From Bacteroidales bacterium (GTDB taxonomy: Bacteria > Bacteroidota > Bacteroidia > Bacteroidales > VadinHA17), in the NCBI GenBank assembly GCA_027451265.1, contig DAIDJT010000083.1, forward strand, positions 1 to 9,511: a stretch of 9,511 nt of DNA. Reading direction: 5' to 3'. Under the pieces are notes generated by a model that did not search any database, had not been told where the DNA came from, and worked only from the letters and a program-made list of their open reading frames with translations. Positions 6,647 to 9,511 of the stretch are shown one piece after another (the stretch's first letter is position 1; every line of letters begins with the position of its first letter). The translations under genes and the position numbers were made by a program.

Positions 6647-8233
6647 CTATCGTGACTGGTACCTCGAGGCTACCTCTGCTGCAGCCCTGTCAAGAACCGC
6701 TGTCACCTCGTCATTGATGACTCCCTTCCTGATTGTCTCAAGCACATCACTGTGATTGTCGCGGAGGAATGCCAGGAAGTCGTTTTCGAACAGTCTCACC
6801 TTGTGTACCGGCACTTCCCTGAGAAGGCCCCTTGTGCCGCAGTATATGATTGCAACCTGTTCCTCGACCTTCACGGGTGAATACTGGTTCTGCTTGAGTA
6901 TCTCAACGTTCTTTGCCCCCTTGTCAAGCACTGCCAGTGTGGAAGGATCAAGGTCAGACCCGAATTTCGAGAAGGCTTCCAGCTCACGGTACTGGGCCTG
7001 GTCAACCTTCAGGGTGCCGGCCACCTTCTTCATTGATTTGATCTGGGCGTTACCCCCTACCCTTGATACCGATATGCCCACATTAATTGCAGGTCTGATA
7101 CCGGCGTTGAAGAGGCTTGACTCAAGGAATATCTGACCGTCAGTGATCGAAATCACGTTTGTGGGAATATATGCTGCAACGTCGCCTGCCTGGGTCTCAA
7201 TGATCGGGAGTGCAGTGAGTGATCCGCCTCCCTTAACCATATGGCGGATTGAATCGGGCAGGTCATTCATCTTCTGTGCCACTTCGTCGGATTCAATGAC
7301 CTTTGCTGCCCTCTCAAGAAGGCGTGAGTGGAGGTAGAAGACGTCACCCGGATAAGCTTCACGGCCGGGCGGGCGGCGGAGCAGCAGTGAGACCTCGCGG
7401 TATGAGACTGCCTGTTTTGACAGGTCATCATATATGATCAGGGCATCACGCCCGGTGTCACGGAAGAATTCGCCGATGGCTGCTCCTGCAAAGGGTGCAT
7501 AGAACTGGGCTGCTGCGGAGTCGGCCGCCGTGGCGGTGACGATGACTGTATAATCCATGGCACCATGGCTCTCAAGTGTTGCAGCAATGTTTGCAACGGT
7601 TGAGCCCTTCTGGCCTATTGCCACGTAAATGCAATATACAGGCTTGCCCTTGTCATATTCAGCCTTCTGGTTGATGATTGTGTCAATGGCAATTGCCGTC
7701 TTGCCTGTCTGGCGGTCACCGATGATAAGTTCACGCTGGCCGCGGCCTATGGGTATCATGGCATCAATTGCCTTAAGGCCTGTCTGTACGGGCTGCTTCA
7801 CCGGCTGACGGAAGATGACTCCCGGCGCCTTTCTCTCAAAGGGCATCTCGTAAAGCTCCCCGGTTATGGGGCCGCGGCCGTCAATAGGCTCCCCGGTGGT
7901 GGTGATCACCCTGCCAAGCAGGCCTTCGCCAACCATTATTGAGGAGATCCTGCCCGTGCGGCGGGCTATATCACCCTCCTTGATCTTCTCTGAGGGACCG
8001 AGGATAACTGCTCCGACGTTATCTTCTTCAAGGTTGAGAACTATTCCCTTGATATCTGACTCCACGAACTCAATCAGCTCGTTTGAGCCTACGTTCTTCA
8101 GGCCGTAGATGCGCGCAATGCCGTCACCGACCTGCAGCACGGTTCCCACCTCCTCAACATCAATGGCGGTCTTAACTCCTTCAAGCTGCTGCCTTAGAAT
8201 CTGTGATACCTCTGAAGGTTTAATATTAGTCAT
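6647..8233 (-). CDS. atpA: ATP synthase F1 alpha subunit
   Basis: The 528-residue protein is the nucleotide-binding, non-catalytic alpha subunit of the F1 hexamer. Visible marks are the N-terminal helix that meets delta, the barrel region VGDGIARIYGLKNV (35-48), Walker A GDRQTGKT (172-179), the Walker B aspartates in LIIYDD (269-270), and the signature SVSRVGG with the arginine finger Arg391 that reaches into the beta active site. SLTALPIIETQAGDV (338-352) is fully conserved. Between ERAAKV and GGGSLT is a segment (about 313-335, including MNDLPDSIRHMVKG) longer by about 7 residues than in E. coli and about 18 than in Bacillus-type sequences, as recalled; this looks like a lineage insertion. 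It starts with ATG 18 bp after atpH and ends with TAG 22 bp before atpG. No key residue is missing. Confidence 0.99.
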   Translation of the reverse strand: MTNIKPSEVSQILRQQLEGVKTAIDVEEVGTVLQVGDGIARIYGLKNVGSNELIEFVESDIKGIVLNLEEDNVGAVILGPSEKIKEGDIARRTGRISSIMVGEGLLGRVITTTGEPIDGRGPITGELYEMPFERKAPGVIFRQPVKQPVQTGLKAIDAMIPIGRGQRELIIGDRQTGKTAIAIDTIINQKAEYDKGKPVYCIYVAIGQKGSTVANIAATLESHGAMDYTVIVTATAADSAAAQFYAPFAGAAIGEFFRDTGRDALIIYDDLSKQAVSYREVSLLLRRPPGREAYPGDVFYLHSRLLERAAKVIESDEVAQKMNDLPDSIRHMVKGGGSLTALPIIETQAGDVAAYIPTNVISITDGQIFLESSLFNAGIRPAINVGISVSRVGGNAQIKSMKKVAGTLKVDQAQYRELEAFSKFGSDLDPSTLAVLDKGAKNVEILKQNQYSPVKVEEQVAIIYCGTRGLLREVPVHKVRLFENDFLAFLRDNHSDVLETIRKGVINDEVTAVLDRAAAEVASRYQSR

Positions 8234-8251
8234 ATCTCTGAATCTTATAAA

Positions 8252-8803
8252 CTACTTTTCGGCATATCCTGCCAGTGAAAATTCCTTTCTGAATCTGTTC
8301 AGCCTGTTCCTGACGCTTGCGTCGATATATGAATCATCAACCCGTAAAATGAATCCGCCCATGATCGATTCGTCAATCTGTTCGTTGAATTCAATCTTTC
8401 CGGCATTTTCCCCGGATACAAGGGCTGCCATCTCTTTCTTAGTCGCTTCGTCAACGGGAACGGCAGTGGTAACGGTTACCTGGCGTATCCCCCGGTGACG
8501 GCGGGTGAGGTCAATGAAGTTCCTTGCTGCTGCTGCGAGGAATTCTCCGCGGCCGTGAGTGAACATCAGGGAAATGAAGTTCACGGTTACTTTTTCGGCA
8601 TCATCACCCGTGAGGGCAATGACAGCGTCTTTTCTCTTCTGTAACGGAATGACCGGATTGCTGATCACATCCTTCACCTCCTTCATGGCGCAAAGGCGGC
8701 TGATATTCTTCATATCCCTGTAGACGCCGTCAATGACGTTGCTGTCAAGGGCAAGTTCAAAGAGGGCCTTCGCATATCTGACAGCTATCCTGGCTGTGTT
8801 CAT
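8252..8803 (-). CDS. atpH: ATP synthase F1 delta subunit (OSCP type)
   Basis: The 183-residue protein is the delta/OSCP subunit that caps the F1 head and fastens it to the b stalk. The N-terminal helical domain begins with RIAVRYAKALFELAL (5-19), the usual family opening. The C-terminal domain carries DESIMGGFILRVDDSYIDAS (144-163), which is the family's best-conserved element, followed by the RNRLNRFRKEF end. Length matches the family (about 175-185). It starts four bases after the atpF stop, so translation of the two stator genes is likely coupled. There is nothing odd in the sequence. Confidence 0.97.
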   Translation of the reverse strand: MNTARIAVRYAKALFELALDSNVIDGVYRDMKNISRLCAMKEVKDVISNPVIPLQKRKDAVIALTGDDAEKVTVNFISLMFTHGRGEFLAAAARNFIDLTRRHRGIRQVTVTTAVPVDEATKKEMAALVSGENAGKIEFNEQIDESIMGGFILRVDDSYIDASVRNRLNRFRKEFSLAGYAEK

Positions 8804-8807
8804 GAGG

Positions 8808-9320
8808 TCAGTTCCTGTTTGCTTCGATCTCGTTAATATATCTTCCGATCAGCTTCTGCTGTTCGGCGTCGCTTTTGAGAGTCTCTCCCACCACCTTTGA
8901 GGCAACCTCAATGGCAAGCCTGGCCACCTCCTTTTTAACCTCGGCTATGGCTGAAACTTTCTCGCGTTCAATCAGTTCGCGTGCACGGCGGACAAGTGCA
9001 TCTGACTCTGACTGGCCTTTCTCCTTTGCTTCCGCCATCATCCTGTCATATGCAACCCTGGCATCGCGCAGTATCTTGTCACGCTCCTCACGTGCCTTGC
9101 GCAAAATGACCTCGTTGTCAGCCTGCAGCACCTTCATCTCCTCACGCGCCTTTTCGGCAGAATCAAGGGCATTATGGATCATGTCCTCACGCGACTTGAC
9201 GGCCTTCATGATAGGCCCCCATGCAAATTTCCAGAGCAGGACGAGCAGGATAAGGAAAATAAGCGTTGTCCAGAAGACTGTCCCTATGGCGGGACTGGCA
9301 AGACTGCTTTGTAGTAACAT
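8808..9320 (-). CDS. atpF: ATP synthase Fo subunit b (peripheral stalk)
   Basis: The 170-residue protein is the membrane-anchored peripheral stalk that keeps alpha3beta3 from turning with the rotor. A short N-terminus (ASPAIGTVFWTT) leads into one membrane helix at about residues 12-33 (LIFLILLVLLWKFAWGPI), then a long charged helix from about 40 to 145 rich in Glu, Lys, Arg and Ala, as expected for the right-handed coiled coil of b. Only one b-type gene is visible, so the stalk is probably a homodimer rather than b/b'. The ATG at 9318-9320 has a modest AGGA four bases upstream (9325-9328). It is separated from atpE by 63 bp that hold a strong hairpin, and is followed by atpH after four bases. 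Confidence 0.98.
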   Translation of the reverse strand: MLLQSSLASPAIGTVFWTTLIFLILLVLLWKFAWGPIMKAVKSREDMIHNALDSAEKAREEMKVLQADNEVILRKAREERDKILRDARVAYDRMMAEAKEKGQSESDALVRRARELIEREKVSAIAEVKKEVARLAIEVASKVVGETLKSDAEQQKLIGRYINEIEANRN

Positions 9321-9348
9321 AATATCCTGTTTTGTTTAGTTCATTGTT

Positions 9349-9377
9349 AAAGCCTGCAACCAACCGTTGCAGGCTTT
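9349..9377. terminator. Perfect 12-bp hairpin between atpE and atpF (terminator-like, attenuator or RNA-processing signal)
   Basis: AAAGCCTGCAAC (9349-9360) and GTTGCAGGCTTT (9366-9377) are exact reverse complements around a five-base loop. Read on the plus strand it is followed by a run of six T (9375-9380, partly in the stem), the form of an intrinsic terminator. Read in the direction of the atp genes it is followed by only TTTAAC, so most transcripts probably read through. It lies six bases after the atpE stop codon and ends 28 bases before the atpF start. A hairpin in this place may protect the 3' end of the atpE message or cut downstream transcription, helping supply the many c subunits per complex. 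The structure is certain; the role is inferred. Confidence 0.6.
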
Positions 9378-9383
9378 TTTGAA

Positions 9384-9511
9384 TTAGCCTTTCTGAATCA
9401 TTGCGACAACAATGGCGAAGAGGGCTGCCCCTTCGATAAGCGCTGCCGAGATGATCATAGCAAGCTGGATCTTCGAGTAAGCTTCAGGCTGGCGTGCGAT
9501 GGCGTCCATGG
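9384..9511 (-). CDS. atpE: ATP synthase Fo subunit c, C-terminal half (5' partial)
   Basis: Translating the minus strand from the window edge to TAA at 9384-9386 gives 41 residues beginning MDAIARQPEAYSKIQ, preceded by a partial codon ending CC. This is the end of the c-ring proteolipid: the polar loop Ala-Arg-Gln-Pro that meets gamma and epsilon, then the second membrane helix IQLAMIISAALIEGAALFAI. The ion-binding carboxylate is the Glu in LIEGAA (codon at bases 9432-9434). It is followed by Gly-Ala rather than the Ser-Thr that marks sodium-binding c subunits, so a proton ring is predicted, though the first helix, which also contributes to sodium binding, is outside the window. The frame was too short for a length filter but the match to the family is clear. 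Subunit a (atpB) is expected further upstream. Confidence 0.96.
   Translation of the reverse strand, partial: MDAIARQPEAYSKIQLAMIISAALIEGAALFAIVVAMIQKG

Noticed and set aside
9384..9511. Sodium-coupled ATP synthase
   Set aside because: The residues after the ion-binding Glu are Gly-Ala, not the Ser-Thr pair seen in sodium-binding c subunits. The first helix is not visible, so this is a strong but not complete rejection.

Overview
The window looks like chromosomal DNA of a Bacteroidota (Bacteroidetes) bacterium, probably a free-living or anaerobic Bacteroidales-type lineage. I base this on an F1 beta subunit of about 500 residues with an extra segment of roughly 27 residues after the catalytic-glutamate region, an epsilon subunit of only 82 residues without its C-terminal helices, few Shine-Dalgarno sites, and a neighbouring propeller/outer-membrane-barrel protein of a type I recall from that phylum. 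The phylum call is inference; the gene families are read directly from the sequence.

About 85% of the window (9511 down to 1443) is one tightly packed minus-strand gene string. In transcription order it is atpE (3' end only), atpF, atpH, atpA, atpG, a short-chain polyprenyl diphosphate synthase, atpD, atpC and an aromatic-L-amino-acid-decarboxylase-like PLP enzyme. Most gaps are 4-22 bp. The exceptions are 63 bp between atpE and atpF, which holds a perfect 12-bp hairpin, and 78 bp between the prenyl synthase and atpD. All five F1 subunits and the b and c stator/rotor subunits are present. Subunit a (atpB) and the rest of atpE must lie beyond base 9511. The visible c-subunit helix has the Glu-Gly-Ala context expected of a proton-coupled ring, so the complex is predicted to be a proton-translocating F1Fo ATP synthase.

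Two genes in the string are not ATP synthase genes. The prenyl synthase sits inside the F1 block and splits atpG from atpD; it has the best Shine-Dalgarno sequence in the window. The decarboxylase starts 9 bp after atpC and has all the main PLP and catalytic residues of group II decarboxylases. Neither has an obvious mechanistic link to ATP synthesis, though both could be co-expressed with it.

The left end (1-1484, plus strand) is the C-terminal part of a large protein: the tail of a beta-propeller-like region, a proline-rich linker of 16-residue tandem repeats (three near-identical 48-bp copies and decaying ones), and an aromatic-rich outer-membrane beta-barrel. It converges on the decarboxylase gene, and the last 14 codons of the two genes overlap antiparallel. 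No RNA gene, mobile element, CRISPR array or convincing promoter was found. No new multi-gene system is evident; the more unusual points are the two inserted or appended genes, the atpE-atpF hairpin, the repeat linker and the overlapping gene ends.
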